Of a stretch of DNA of 64,000 nt, positions 9,764 through 17,807 are shown piece by piece (position 1 is the first letter of the stretch; each line of letters begins with the position of its first letter). The stretch lies in NCBI GenBank assembly GCA_030446775.1, contig JAUJMQ010000005.1:20359-84358 (forward strand). Direction: 5' to 3'. Source of the stretch: Egibacteraceae bacterium. GTDB lineage: Bacteria; Actinomycetota; Nitriliruptoria; Euzebyales; Egibacteraceae. The notes below the pieces were generated by a model. The model saw only the letters and a list, made by a program, of their open reading frames with translations. It searched no databases and had not been told where the DNA came from. The translations under genes were made by a program, and so were the position numbers.

Positions 9764-11004
9764 GCCGGCTCGTCGACGTGGCGTCGCTGGCCGCAGTGGC
9801 GCTGGCGGCGCACACGGCGGTCAACGCGCGACTGCTGCGCCGCCCACCTCCCGCCACCCCGGCGCACGGGCGCGGGACCCTCCCCGCCCAGCCGGCACGT
9901 CGGGTGAGGCCCGCGCGCGTGAGCGTGCTCGTGCCCGCCCGCGACGAGGCTCACCGCATCGGCCCGTGCGTCGCGGCGCTGCTGGCTTCGCGCGGCGTGG
10001 ACCTCGAGCTGCTCGTGCTCGACGACGGCTCGACCGACGGCACCGCCTGGGTCGTGCGGAGCGTCGCGGCCGGAGACCCGCGTCTGCGGATGCTGCCCGG
10101 CGCTTCACTGCCGCCGGGATGGCTGGGCAAGCCGCACGCATGCGCCCAGCTCGCCGCCGCCGCGACCGGGACGGTGCTCGTCTTCGTCGACGCCGACGTC
10201 GTCGTCGCCCCCGATGCGCTCGCGCGGACGGTCGCGCTGCTCGACGCGGCTGGCTTGGCGCTGGTCTCCCCGTATCCGCGGCAGCTCACCGGCAGCCTCG
10301 CCGAGCGGCTCGTGCAGCCGCTGCTGCAGTGGTCGTGGTTGACGTTCCTCCCCCTGCGGCTGGCCGAGACGTCGCCGCGCGCGTCGCTGGCCGCCGCCAA
10401 CGGCCGGCTGCTGGCCTGCCACGCCGACGCCTACCGCGCCGCCGGCGGCCACACCGGCGTCCGCCAGGAGGTCGTCGAGGACGTCGCCCTCGCACGCGCG
10501 TTCAAGCGCGCCGGCCTGCGCGCAACGGTCGCCGATGGCACCGATCTCGCCACCTGCCGCATGTACGACGGGTGGTCGGAGCTGCGCGACGGTTACACCA
10601 AGAGCCTGTGGGCCGCCTTCGGGTCGCCCGCCGGCGCCGCGTCGGTGGTCGCGTTGCTGGTGGCGCTGTACGTCGTGCCCCCGCTTGCGACCGTCGGCGC
10701 CCTCGCCCGCCGCCGGCCGGCGGCCCGTGCTGCCGGCGCTGGGCTGGCTCGCCGGGACGACCGGGCGGGCGGTCGCGGCGCGACGGACCGGTGGCCGGGT
10801 CGGCGACGCCGTCGCCCATCCGGTCTCCGTCGCGCTGCTCGCCGCCCTGACGCTGCGCAGCGAGCGGCACCGGCGCGCCGGACGGCTCACGTGGAAGGGG
10901 CCCGCCCCCTGCCGGGCGTCCGGGGCGCCGGGTCGGCGTCGTCGGTGCGGGCGGCGGCGGGCCCGCGGCCGCCGCGCGGCTGGCCGCGTTCGGCCACGAC
11001 GTGA
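9760..11004 (+). CDS. CruG-like family 2 glycosyltransferase, frameshifted near C-terminus
   Basis: Membrane-anchored glycosyltransferase, probably adding a sugar to a hydroxylated carotenoid. An N-terminal helix is followed by the GT2 fold: VSVLVPARDEAHRIG, LVLDDGSTDGTA, FVDADVVVAPDAL and EVVEDVALARAFKRAG. Near 10715 the homology jumps frame. The expected tail (VLPALGWLAGTTGRAVAARRTGG through RRAGRLTWKG) is in the next frame, consistent with one extra base in CGGCCGGCGG. The coordinates given are the uncorrected ORF; the true end is probably near 10.9 kb. The GTG start overlaps the CruF stop by GTGA. Confidence 0.75.
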   Translation: MSRLVDVASLAAVALAAHTAVNARLLRRPPPATPAHGRGTLPAQPARRVRPARVSVLVPARDEAHRIGPCVAALLASRGVDLELLVLDDGSTDGTAWVVRSVAAGDPRLRMLPGASLPPGWLGKPHACAQLAAAATGTVLVFVDADVVVAPDALARTVALLDAAGLALVSPYPRQLTGSLAERLVQPLLQWSWLTFLPLRLAETSPRASLAAANGRLLACHADAYRAAGGHTGVRQEVVEDVALARAFKRAGLRATVADGTDLATCRMYDGWSELRDGYTKSLWAAFGSPAGAASVVALLVALYVVPPLATVGALARRRPAARAAGAGLARRDDRAGGRGATDRWPGRRRRRPSGLRRAARRPDAAQRAAPARRTAHVEGARPLPGVRGAGSASSVRAAAGPRPPRGWPRSATT

Positions 11005-12416
11005 CCGTCTGCGAGCAGTCCCCGCAGGTCGGCGGCAAGCTCGGGCTGCTCAAACGCGACGGCTTCCGCTTCGACACCGGGCCGTCGCTGGTGACGCTGC
11101 CGCAGGTGTTCCGCGAGCTGTTCACCGACACCGGCGCCCCGCTGGAGTCCGTCGTCGACCTGCGACCGGTCGAGCCGATCGCCCGCTACCGCTGGGCCGA
11201 CGGCGCACGCCTGGACGCGACCGCCGACCCCGACGCGATGCACGAGCGGCTCGACGGGGGGCTGTCGCCCGGCAGCGGCGACGACTGGCGCGCCTTCCTG
11301 GGGCACGCCGCGGCGGTGTGGCGGGCCGTGGAAGGCCCGTTCCTGCGGTCGGCGCTGCGCGGCCCGGCGGACCTGCTGCGCCAGGCGGTGCGCGTCCGCG
11401 ACCTCGTGGCGATCGCCCCCCACCGGACGCTGCGCCAGCTCGGCCGGCGCCATCTCCGTGACCCGCGCCTGCGGATGGTCCTCGACCGCTACGCCACCTA
11501 CAGCGGCTCGGACCCGCGGGTGGCTCCGGCCGCCCTGGCGGTCGTGCCGTACGTGGAGCAGGCGTTCGGCGCCTGGTACGTCCGCGGCGGGCTGTACCGG
11601 CTGGGCGAAGCGATCCGTGACCGCGCGGTCGAGCGGGGCGCGGCGCTGCGGACCGCGGCACGAGTCGCGCGCATCGAGCTCGCCGGCGGGCGGGTGGCAG
11701 GGGTGCGACTGGCCGACGGCCAGCGGTTGGCCGCCGACGTCGTCATCGCCAACACCGACGCCGCGCACCTGTACCGCGACCTCGTCGCCGGCCGGGCGGC
11801 GGTGCGCGCGCGGAGCGCGCTGGCGCGGGCGACGCCCTCGCTGTCGGGCTTCGTCCTGTTGCTCGGCGTCCGCGGCTACACGCCCGGCCTCGCCCACCAC
11901 AACGTGCTGTTCCCCGCCGACTACGACGCGGAGTTCGACGCGGTGTTCGGGCCGCGTCCGCGGCCCGTCGGTGACCCGACGCTGTACGTGTCCGCCCCCG
12001 ACGACCCGGCGGTCGCCCCCGCCGGCTGCCAGGCGTGGTTCGTGCTCGTCAACGCGCCGCGGCAGGGGCAGCGCGGCCCGGTCGGTGCACCAGTGGACTG
12101 GGACGCCGGCACCACCGCCGGTGCCTACGCCGACCACCTGCTGGACCTTCTGGCCGCACGCGGCTTCGACGTCTCGGGGCGTCTGCGGTTCCGTGAGGTG
12201 ATCACCCCCGCAGACCTGGAGCGGCGCACCGGGGCGGTGGGCGGGGCGATCTACGGCACCTCGTCGAACGGTCCCCGCGCCGCCTTCCTGCGCCCCGCGA
12301 ACCGCTCCCCCGTCCCGGGACTGTTCCTCGTGGGCGGCTCGTCGCATCCCGGCGGTGGGCTGCCACTGGTCACGCTGTCGGCGCGGATCGTGGCCGGGCT
12401 CGTGGGGCAGGCGTGA
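10929..12416 (+). CDS. phytoene-desaturase-like (CrtI) oxidoreductase
   Basis: FAD-dependent desaturase acting on phytoene or another acyclic carotene. The dinucleotide motif RVGVVGAGGGGPAAAARLAAFGHDVTVCEQ starts near 10929, followed by GGKLGLLKRDGFRFDTGPSLVTLPQVF, which is typical of CrtI. The C-terminal FAD motif is GLFLVGGSSHPGGGLPLVTLSARIVA. No start codon exists in this frame after the stop at 10850, apart from GTG 11001, which lies inside the Rossmann fold. A missing G in the GGGG near 10897 would join it to GTG 10891. The coordinates begin at the first recognisable coding sequence. It belongs to the carotenoid block; no CrtB or CrtE is present. Confidence 0.8.
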   Translation, partial: RVGVVGAGGGGPAAAARLAAFGHDVTVCEQSPQVGGKLGLLKRDGFRFDTGPSLVTLPQVFRELFTDTGAPLESVVDLRPVEPIARYRWADGARLDATADPDAMHERLDGGLSPGSGDDWRAFLGHAAAVWRAVEGPFLRSALRGPADLLRQAVRVRDLVAIAPHRTLRQLGRRHLRDPRLRMVLDRYATYSGSDPRVAPAALAVVPYVEQAFGAWYVRGGLYRLGEAIRDRAVERGAALRTAARVARIELAGGRVAGVRLADGQRLAADVVIANTDAAHLYRDLVAGRAAVRARSALARATPSLSGFVLLLGVRGYTPGLAHHNVLFPADYDAEFDAVFGPRPRPVGDPTLYVSAPDDPAVAPAGCQAWFVLVNAPRQGQRGPVGAPVDWDAGTTAGAYADHLLDLLAARGFDVSGRLRFREVITPADLERRTGAVGGAIYGTSSNGPRAAFLRPANRSPVPGLFLVGGSSHPGGGLPLVTLSARIVAGLVGQA

Positions 12417-12510
12417 CGCCGGACCGGCGCGGCCCGGCCGTTCCCGCGTGGCCGTGCCTGTCATGCACACCGAACCGGCCGGCTTGCCGCGCTGCGGCCC
12501 TACGGTGAGT

Positions 12511-12525
12511 TACGCTGGCGGCATG
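12511..12525 (+). promoter_or_regulatory. -10 box for leaderless small membrane protein gene
   Basis: TACGCT lies six bases before ATG 12523 with no Shine-Dalgarno, predicting transcription from the start codon and favouring ATG 12523 over the upstream track start. Confidence 0.45.
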
Positions 12526-12846
12526 GTCAGCCGCGGCTCCGAGCGGGTCGCCGAACAGCGGCGAGGCGGCGGTGTCGCCGTCGACGATGCGCCCCCCGTG
12601 ACGGGGTTCGGGCGCGCGGCCGTGACCCTCGGGTCGCTGGCCCTGTGCTGGACGGTCGTCGCCACGGTCATCCCGGCGGTGGGGCCGCTGGTCGCCGTCC
12701 TCGCGCTGCCCGCCGCCGTCGGCGCTCTCGGTCTGGGGCTGGTCGCCTGGAGCCGCCACGAGCGGCTGTGGTGGCCCGGCATCGCCGTGGGCCTCGGCGG
12801 CACGCTGCTCGGCGCCAGCCGGGCCGCCGAGCTGCTCAGGCCCTGA
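12523..12846 (+). CDS. small two-helix membrane protein of unknown function
   Basis: A 107-residue protein with a charged N-terminus (SRGSERVAEQRRGG) and two long hydrophobic stretches: LGSLALCWTVVATVIPAVGPLVAVLALPAAVGALGLGLVAW and WPGIAVGLGGTLLGASRAAELL. The layout is like small actinobacterial membrane proteins with a GxG-rich helix pair. No catalytic motif is visible. It follows crtI by about 100 bases but has its own leaderless-type promoter, so it is probably a separate unit. It is convergent with the phosphatidyltransferase. Confidence 0.7.
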   Translation: MVSRGSERVAEQRRGGGVAVDDAPPVTGFGRAAVTLGSLALCWTVVATVIPAVGPLVAVLALPAAVGALGLGLVAWSRHERLWWPGIAVGLGGTLLGASRAAELLRP

Positions 12847-12869
12847 CGCGTCGTCGATCGGGCGCGTGG

Positions 12870-13640
12870 CTACGCCCCTCCCGCCCGCAGGTGCCGGTGG
12901 ACGGCGACGAGGATCTGAACGAGTCCAGTGAGGCTGAGCAGGCCCAGCGCCGCCAGCGCGCCCGTCGCGATCACCGCCCGGTGCTCGGCGAACACGCCAC
13001 CGAACACCAGGGCGACGGCGCACAGGATCACCCGGTTCGCCCGCTCACCCACGGTCACGACGCCGATCTCGCCGGCGCCGGCGTTGGCGCCGCGCGCGCG
13101 GACGTACTCGAGCATCCCGAACGCGACGCCGGTGACCACCGCGAGCGCCGGCGGCGCGCCCACCGCCACGACGGCCAGCAGGTACAGGACGTCGTTGATC
13201 CGGTCCACCGCCGAGTCGAGCACGTACCCCCAGCGGGTCGCGCGGTCGGTGAGCACCGCGACGCAGCCGTCCAGCGTGTCGCCCAGCCCGCTGAGGACCA
13301 GCAGCCATCCGGCCAGCAAGGGCCAGGCACCACCGGCGGCGGCGCCGGCGACGACCACGCACGCCACCCACACGCTCCACAAGGTCAGGATGTCGGGCAG
13401 CACGCCGCGGCGCGCGAGCGGGCGCGCCACCCGGTAGGCCAGCAGCAACCAGCCGCGCAGGAACACGCTCCCGGTGACCGGGTCGTAGTCACCGTGGAGT
13501 GCGGTCCACCGCCGCAGGTAGCCGTGCGCGTCGGGGACCGGCGTGGCGGGGCGCCGGGCGGTCGCGAGCGTGACCGCGAGCAACCCGACTCCGGTGACCG
13601 CCAGCACCGCCGGCGGCCATGTCCCACCGAGGCCCGGCAC
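12870..13640 (-). CDS. CDP-alcohol phosphatidyltransferase family membrane enzyme
   Basis: Integral membrane enzyme that transfers a phosphatidyl or similar group from a CDP-linked donor to an alcohol. The signature is DTLDGCVAVLTDRATRWGYVLDSAVDR (about residues 122-148), matching D-x2-D-G-x2-A-R-x8-G-x3-D-x3-D except that the residue after the Ala is Val, not Arg. The four metal-ligand Asp residues are kept. About six hydrophobic helices surround it. GTG 13640 is the start used. The long plus-strand ORF from 12645 covers this gene as a shadow. Substrate unknown; phosphatidylinositol-phosphate-like synthases are the nearest idea. Confidence 0.8.
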   Translation of the reverse strand: MPGLGGTWPPAVLAVTGVGLLAVTLATARRPATPVPDAHGYLRRWTALHGDYDPVTGSVFLRGWLLLAYRVARPLARRGVLPDILTLWSVWVACVVVAGAAAGGAWPLLAGWLLVLSGLGDTLDGCVAVLTDRATRWGYVLDSAVDRINDVLYLLAVVAVGAPPALAVVTGVAFGMLEYVRARGANAGAGEIGVVTVGERANRVILCAVALVFGGVFAEHRAVIATGALAALGLLSLTGLVQILVAVHRHLRAGGA

Positions 13641-13868
13641 TTGTCATCCTGCGCAGATGCTAACGGGGTGCTGCCGGCGGTCCCCGAGGGCTGCTACCGG
13701 TGGCGGGCCCTCTGGCCGGCCGCGCGGAGAGCTACGATCCGCCAGGCTCCTGCGTTCCCGACACCTTCGGTGGACCGCCGGTGGTTCGGGCGTGGCGGCC
13801 GCGATGACGCCGACTGCCGTCGACAGGTGCGCAGCGCCCCGGCGGAATCGGCACAGGGGGAAGGCGCG

Positions 13869-15233
13869 GTGACTGCGACACCCACGCTGACGGTCCAGGA
13901 CGCCATCGACGAGGTGGGCTTCGGGCGTTTCCAACGGCGGCTGCTGCTGGTGTGCGGCGTCACCTGGGCAGCCGACGCCGCCGAGATCCTGTTGATCGCG
14001 TTCGCACTGCCCGCGATCACGGCCGAGTTCGGCGTGTCGCGCGCCGCCGGCGGGTTCCTGGTCACCGCCACCTTCCTCGGGATGCTCGCCGGCGCCTGGT
14101 TCTGGGGCATCGTGTCGGACCGGATCGGCCGGCGCGTCGGCTTCCAGCTGACGGTGCTGATCTTCGCGGTGTTCGGTGGCCTGTCGGCACTCGCACCGAA
14201 CCTGGCGACGCTGGCGGCCCTGCGAGCGCTGACGGGCTTCGGTCTCGGCGGCGCTCTGCCGCTGGACTTCTCGCTGTACGCGGAGTTCCTGCCCAGGCGC
14301 AACCGCGGCCGCAACCTCGTCCTGCTCGAGAGCTTCTGGGCGCTGGGCACGATCGTCGCCGCCGGCCTGGCGGTACTGCTGCTGCCCAGCGTCGGCTGGC
14401 GACCGCTGCTGGCGTCTTCCGCCCTGGCGGCCGCACTGGTGGTGTGGATCCGACGACGCGTTCCCGAATCGCCCAGATACCTGGCCACGGCGGGACGGAC
14501 CGCCGAGGCGGCGGCCGTTCTCACCCAGGTCGCCGAGACCAACGGGCGCCGACTGCCCCCCGGCGAGCTGGCGACGGGCCGCGGGCGGCAGACGAGCCTG
14601 GCGACGTTGTGGGGCCGCCGCTTCCGCTCCACCACCGCGATGCTGTGGGTGGCCTGGTTCACGATCTCCCTGGGGTACTACGGGGTGTTCACGTGGCTGC
14701 CGAGCGTGTTCGTCGGCCGGGGCTTCACGTTCCTGTCCACCTACCAGAACACGTTCCTGCTGGCGGTGGCGCAGATCCCCGGCTACCTGTCCGCGGCGTG
14801 GCTCGTGGAACGCTGGGGCCGGCGACCGACGCTGGCCACCTACCTTGCGGCCAGCGGCGTGTTCACCTACCTGTTCGCCGTCGCCGACGGCACCGCCGGC
14901 CTCGTCGCCGCCGGAGCCCTCATGAGCTTCTTCTCGCTGGGCGCGTGGGGCGCGCTGTACGCCTACACCCCCGAGCTGTACCCGACCGAGATCCGAGCCA
15001 CCGGCATGGGAGCAGCCAGCAGCCTGACCCGCATCGCCGGTGCGCTCGCGCCGCTCGTCGGTGGGCTGCTGCTGCCGGTGTCGCTGCCGGCAGCCCTGAC
15101 TGTCTACGCCGTGGCGTTCCTCGTCGGCGGCCTCGTCGTGCTCGTCGTCGGTGTCGAGACCCGCGGCCGGGGCCTGGCCGACACCGCCGGCGCCGACTCC
15201 AGCGACGACGACCGGGTGGCGCTCCAGACCTGA
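13869..15233 (+). CDS. MFS metabolite transporter
   Basis: Twelve-helix major facilitator, 454 aa. The loop motifs [17 protein letters not shown] (between helices 2 and 3) and [15 protein letters not shown] (between helices 8 and 9) are characteristic. [16 protein letters not shown] and [21 protein letters not shown] place it in the sugar/aromatic-acid metabolite:H+ symporter group (NiaP/AAHS-like). GTG 13869 with GGGGAAGG upstream is preferred. The much longer track ORF from 12645 is an artefact of open antisense sequence. Substrate cannot be assigned. Confidence 0.88.
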   Translation: MTATPTLTVQDAIDEVGFGRFQRRLLLVCGVTWAADAAEILLIAFALPAITAEFGVSRAAGGFLVTATFLGMLAGAWFWGIVSDRIGRRVGFQLTVLIFAVFGGLSALAPNLATLAALRALTGFGLGGALPLDFSLYAEFLPRRNRGRNLVLLESFWALGTIVAAGLAVLLLPSVGWRPLLASSALAAALVVWIRRRVPESPRYLATAGRTAEAAAVLTQVAETNGRRLPPGELATGRGRQTSLATLWGRRFRSTTAMLWVAWFTISLGYYGVFTWLPSVFVGRGFTFLSTYQNTFLLAVAQIPGYLSAAWLVERWGRRPTLATYLAASGVFTYLFAVADGTAGLVAAGALMSFFSLGAWGALYAYTPELYPTEIRATGMGAASSLTRIAGALAPLVGGLLLPVSLPAALTVYAVAFLVGGLVVLVVGVETRGRGLADTAGADSSDDDRVALQT

Positions 15234-15249
15234 CAGCGGCGGCGCGCTG

Positions 15250-15290
15250 CCGCTCCCCGGCCCGCGGCTAGGCTGCCCACCGGGGAGCGG
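15250..15290 (+). promoter_or_regulatory. 11-bp inverted repeat overlapping ribosome-binding site
   Basis: CCGCTCCCCGG (15250-15260) and its exact complement CCGGGGAGCGG (15280-15290) flank a 19-base loop between the MFS gene and the LLM gene. The right arm covers the GGGGAG part of the sequence ahead of ATG 15298. It could terminate the MFS transcript, or in a read-through message hide the ribosome-binding site. Confidence 0.5.
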
Positions 15291-15297
15291 AGGACGG

Positions 15298-16320
15298 ATG
15301 CGACTCGGATTGAACATCGGCTACTCCGGGTCGGCGATGGGCGACATCGTGCCGATCGTCGAGCACGCCGACCGCATCGGGGTGGACTCGGTGTGGGCGG
15401 CGGAGGCCTACGGCTCGGACGCCGTCACCGTGCTGGCCTACCTCGCCGCCCGGACGTCTCGGATCACGCTCGCCACCGGCGTGCTGCAGATGCCGGCACG
15501 CACGCCCGCGAACACCGCGATGACGGCGATGACGCTGGACGCGCTGTCGAACGGGCGTCTGGTGCTCGGCCTGGGCATGTCGGGTCCCCAGGTCGTGGAG
15601 GGCTGGCACGGGGTCGCCTACGGCAAGCCGCTCGGCCGCTCCCGCGAGTACGTCGAGATCGTGCGCAAGGCGATCGCCCGCGAGGCGCCGCTGACCCACG
15701 ACGGCGAGCACTACCAGATCCCCTTCACCGGCGACGGGGCGACCGGGCTCGGCAAGCCGCTGAAGTCGATCCTGCGGCCCCTGCGCAGCTCGATCCCCAT
15801 CTATCTCGCCGCCATCGGACCCAAGAACATCGCCCTGGCCGGACAGATCGCCGACGGGTGGCTGCCGCTGTTCTACTCACCCGAGCGCGAGTCGGTGGTC
15901 ACCGACGACCTCGACGCCGGGCTCGCCGCCTCCGGCCGCGGGGTCGACGACGTCCGGGTGGCGGCGTCGGTCATGGTCGCCGCCGGCGACGACGTCAGCG
16001 AGTGCCGCGACCGCCTGCGCCCGTACTACGCGCTGTACCTCGGCGGCATGGGGGCGCGCGGGCGCAACTTCTACACCGACCTGGCGGCCCGCTACGGCTA
16101 CGAGGAGGCCGCGGTCGCCGTCCAGGACCACTACCTCGACGGCAGACGCGACGAGGCTGCGGCCGCCGTCCCCGACGCCCTCATCGACGAGACGGCGCTC
16201 GTCGGGCCGGTGGACCGCATGCGCGACCGGCTCGCCGCCTGGAAGGCCTCCAGAGTCGATACCGTCGTGCTCGGCACCGACCGGCCGGAGGTGCTCACCG
16301 CCCTGCAGGAGGCCCTGTAG
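15298..16320 (+). CDS. LLM-class flavin/F420-dependent oxidoreductase
   Basis: Luciferase-like monooxygenase fold protein, 340 aa. It opens with [44 protein letters not shown], a typical first strand and helix of F420-dependent LLM proteins. It also has [21 protein letters not shown] and [21 protein letters not shown]. It probably reduces or oxidises a small molecule with F420 or FMN in the cytoplasm. GGAGCGGAGGACGG precedes the ATG. Nearby genes do not reveal the substrate. Confidence 0.85.
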   Translation: MRLGLNIGYSGSAMGDIVPIVEHADRIGVDSVWAAEAYGSDAVTVLAYLAARTSRITLATGVLQMPARTPANTAMTAMTLDALSNGRLVLGLGMSGPQVVEGWHGVAYGKPLGRSREYVEIVRKAIAREAPLTHDGEHYQIPFTGDGATGLGKPLKSILRPLRSSIPIYLAAIGPKNIALAGQIADGWLPLFYSPERESVVTDDLDAGLAASGRGVDDVRVAASVMVAAGDDVSECRDRLRPYYALYLGGMGARGRNFYTDLAARYGYEEAAVAVQDHYLDGRRDEAAAAVPDALIDETALVGPVDRMRDRLAAWKASRVDTVVLGTDRPEVLTALQEAL

Positions 16321-16390
16321 ACGGCCGGTCGGACCGAGCTGCGCGCCGAGCCGTGTAGACGGCGTTCGGACCGAGCTGCGCGCCGAGCCG
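16316..16390. repeat. imperfect 38/37-bp direct duplication
   Basis: Two adjacent copies of TGTAGACGGC... through GACCGAGCTGCGCGCCGAGCCG lie at 16316-16353 and 16354-16390. The first copy contains the TAG stop of the LLM gene. The rest of the gap to 16679 holds no gene that I recognise; it is GC-rich and open in several frames. Confidence 0.7.
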
Positions 16391-16679
16391 TGGACGCACC
16401 GGCCCGCCAGGCGCTGCTCGCCGGGCTCAAGCGCATGTACGTCCGCCCCGGCGGTTGTCGCACCCCCCGCCCGGGTAGCGAGCAGTGGCGCCGGACCACG
16501 ACCTCGTCGTCGCGCCAGCACGGGCATCACCCCGCCGAGCGTCAGCAGGCCACATGACCAACCCGTCTCCGGGACTTCCGAGAGCACGTACCGCCCCCCG
16601 GCACGGCACCGGCGTGCCGTGCCGGCGAGCGACTGCCCGCGGCTGCCGGTATCCCCGACCTTCGAGCTGAGGATCGCCG

Positions 16680-17807
16680 ATGCCGCCGTCTGAGCTGATC
16701 GTCCTGTCGCACCTGCGCTGGGACTGGGTGTGGCAGCGTCCCCAGCAGCTGATCTCCCGGCTGGCGCGCGGGCGCCGCACCGTGTTCGTCGAGGAGCCTC
16801 GGCCCGCCGACATCGCGGCGCCGACGCTGCGGACCGCCGACGCCGGGCCGGTGACCCGGGTGTGGCTGGAGGTGCCGGACCCGCACCACCCGGACGTCGA
16901 CGGCCTGCCGCACCTGATGAGCTTCGACGAGCCCCTGGCCGGCGGGTACGGCGACACGCTCGCCGAGCGGCTGGGCACCGGCCCGGACCGGGTGGTGTGG
17001 CTGTACACGCCGCTCGCGCTCGACGTCGCCAGGCGCCTGACGCCCGACGTCCTCGTCTACGACGTCATGGACGACCTCGCGTCGTTCCGGTTCGCCTCTC
17101 CCGAGCTGAAACTGCGTCACCGCCAGGCGCTGCGGACCGCCGATCTCGTGTTCGCCGGCGGCCGTTCCCTGTACGCCGGCGTGACGGCGCACCGCACCAA
17201 CGGCGTGCACCTGTTCCCCAGCGGCGTCGATTCGCGCCACTACGCCGCCGCGCGGGCGGTGCCCCGCGACCCTGCACGGCCCGTCGCCGGCTACGTGGGC
17301 GTTCTCGACGAGCGCCTGGACCTCCGGCTCGTCGCGGACCTCGCCTCGCACCTGCCGGACTGGGAGATCCGGATGGTCGGGCCGGTGTACAAGATCGCCG
17401 CGGCGAAGCTCCCCGACGCTGCGAACATCCGCTACCTGGGGGCGCAGCCCTACGAGCGGCTGCCCGAGCTGATGAGCGGCTTCGACGTCGCGCTCATGCC
17501 GTTCGCCCTGACAGAGGCGACGCGCTCGATCAGCCCCACCAAGACGCTGGAGTACCTCGCCGCCGGCCTGCCGGTGGTCTCCACGCGGGTGGCCGACGTC
17601 GTCACCGACTTCTCGGGTGTGGTGGAGGTCGCCGACGACGGCGCCGCGTTCGCCGAGGCCTGCATCAGGCTGCGCGCCGGCGGTGTCGCCTCCCCCGAAC
17701 GCGTCGCGTCGCTGGTGCGCAGCTGCAGCTGGGACGTGATCGCGTCGCGCATGGACGCCCTGATCCGCATGCGACTGACCGCGCGCGCGAGTGAGGAGAC
17801 GGCATGA
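16680..17807 (+). CDS. family 1-like glycosyltransferase
   Basis: Cytoplasmic GT-B fold glycosyltransferase, 375 aa. The N-terminal domain begins LIVLSHLRWDWVWQRPQQLISRLARGRRTVFVEEPR. The C-terminal donor-binding domain has RPVAGYVGVLDERLDLRLV, IRYLGAQPYERLPELMSGFDVALMPF and ISPTKTLEYLAAGLPVVSTRV. This RPQQL-type family is often paired with UDP-galactopyranose-mutase-like genes in surface polysaccharide loci. GAGGATC lies ahead of the ATG. The stop overlaps the next start by ATGA, so the products probably work together. Donor and acceptor unknown. Confidence 0.85.
   Translation: MPPSELIVLSHLRWDWVWQRPQQLISRLARGRRTVFVEEPRPADIAAPTLRTADAGPVTRVWLEVPDPHHPDVDGLPHLMSFDEPLAGGYGDTLAERLGTGPDRVVWLYTPLALDVARRLTPDVLVYDVMDDLASFRFASPELKLRHRQALRTADLVFAGGRSLYAGVTAHRTNGVHLFPSGVDSRHYAAARAVPRDPARPVAGYVGVLDERLDLRLVADLASHLPDWEIRMVGPVYKIAAAKLPDAANIRYLGAQPYERLPELMSGFDVALMPFALTEATRSISPTKTLEYLAAGLPVVSTRVADVVTDFSGVVEVADDGAAFAEACIRLRAGGVASPERVASLVRSCSWDVIASRMDALIRMRLTARASEETA

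Noticed and set aside
12645-15233. 862-codon ORF apparently fusing unknown sequence to the MFS transporter
   Set aside because: Everything before GTG 13869 is antisense to the phosphatidyltransferase gene or intergenic, and the MFS protein has a normal N-terminus with its own ribosome-binding site.
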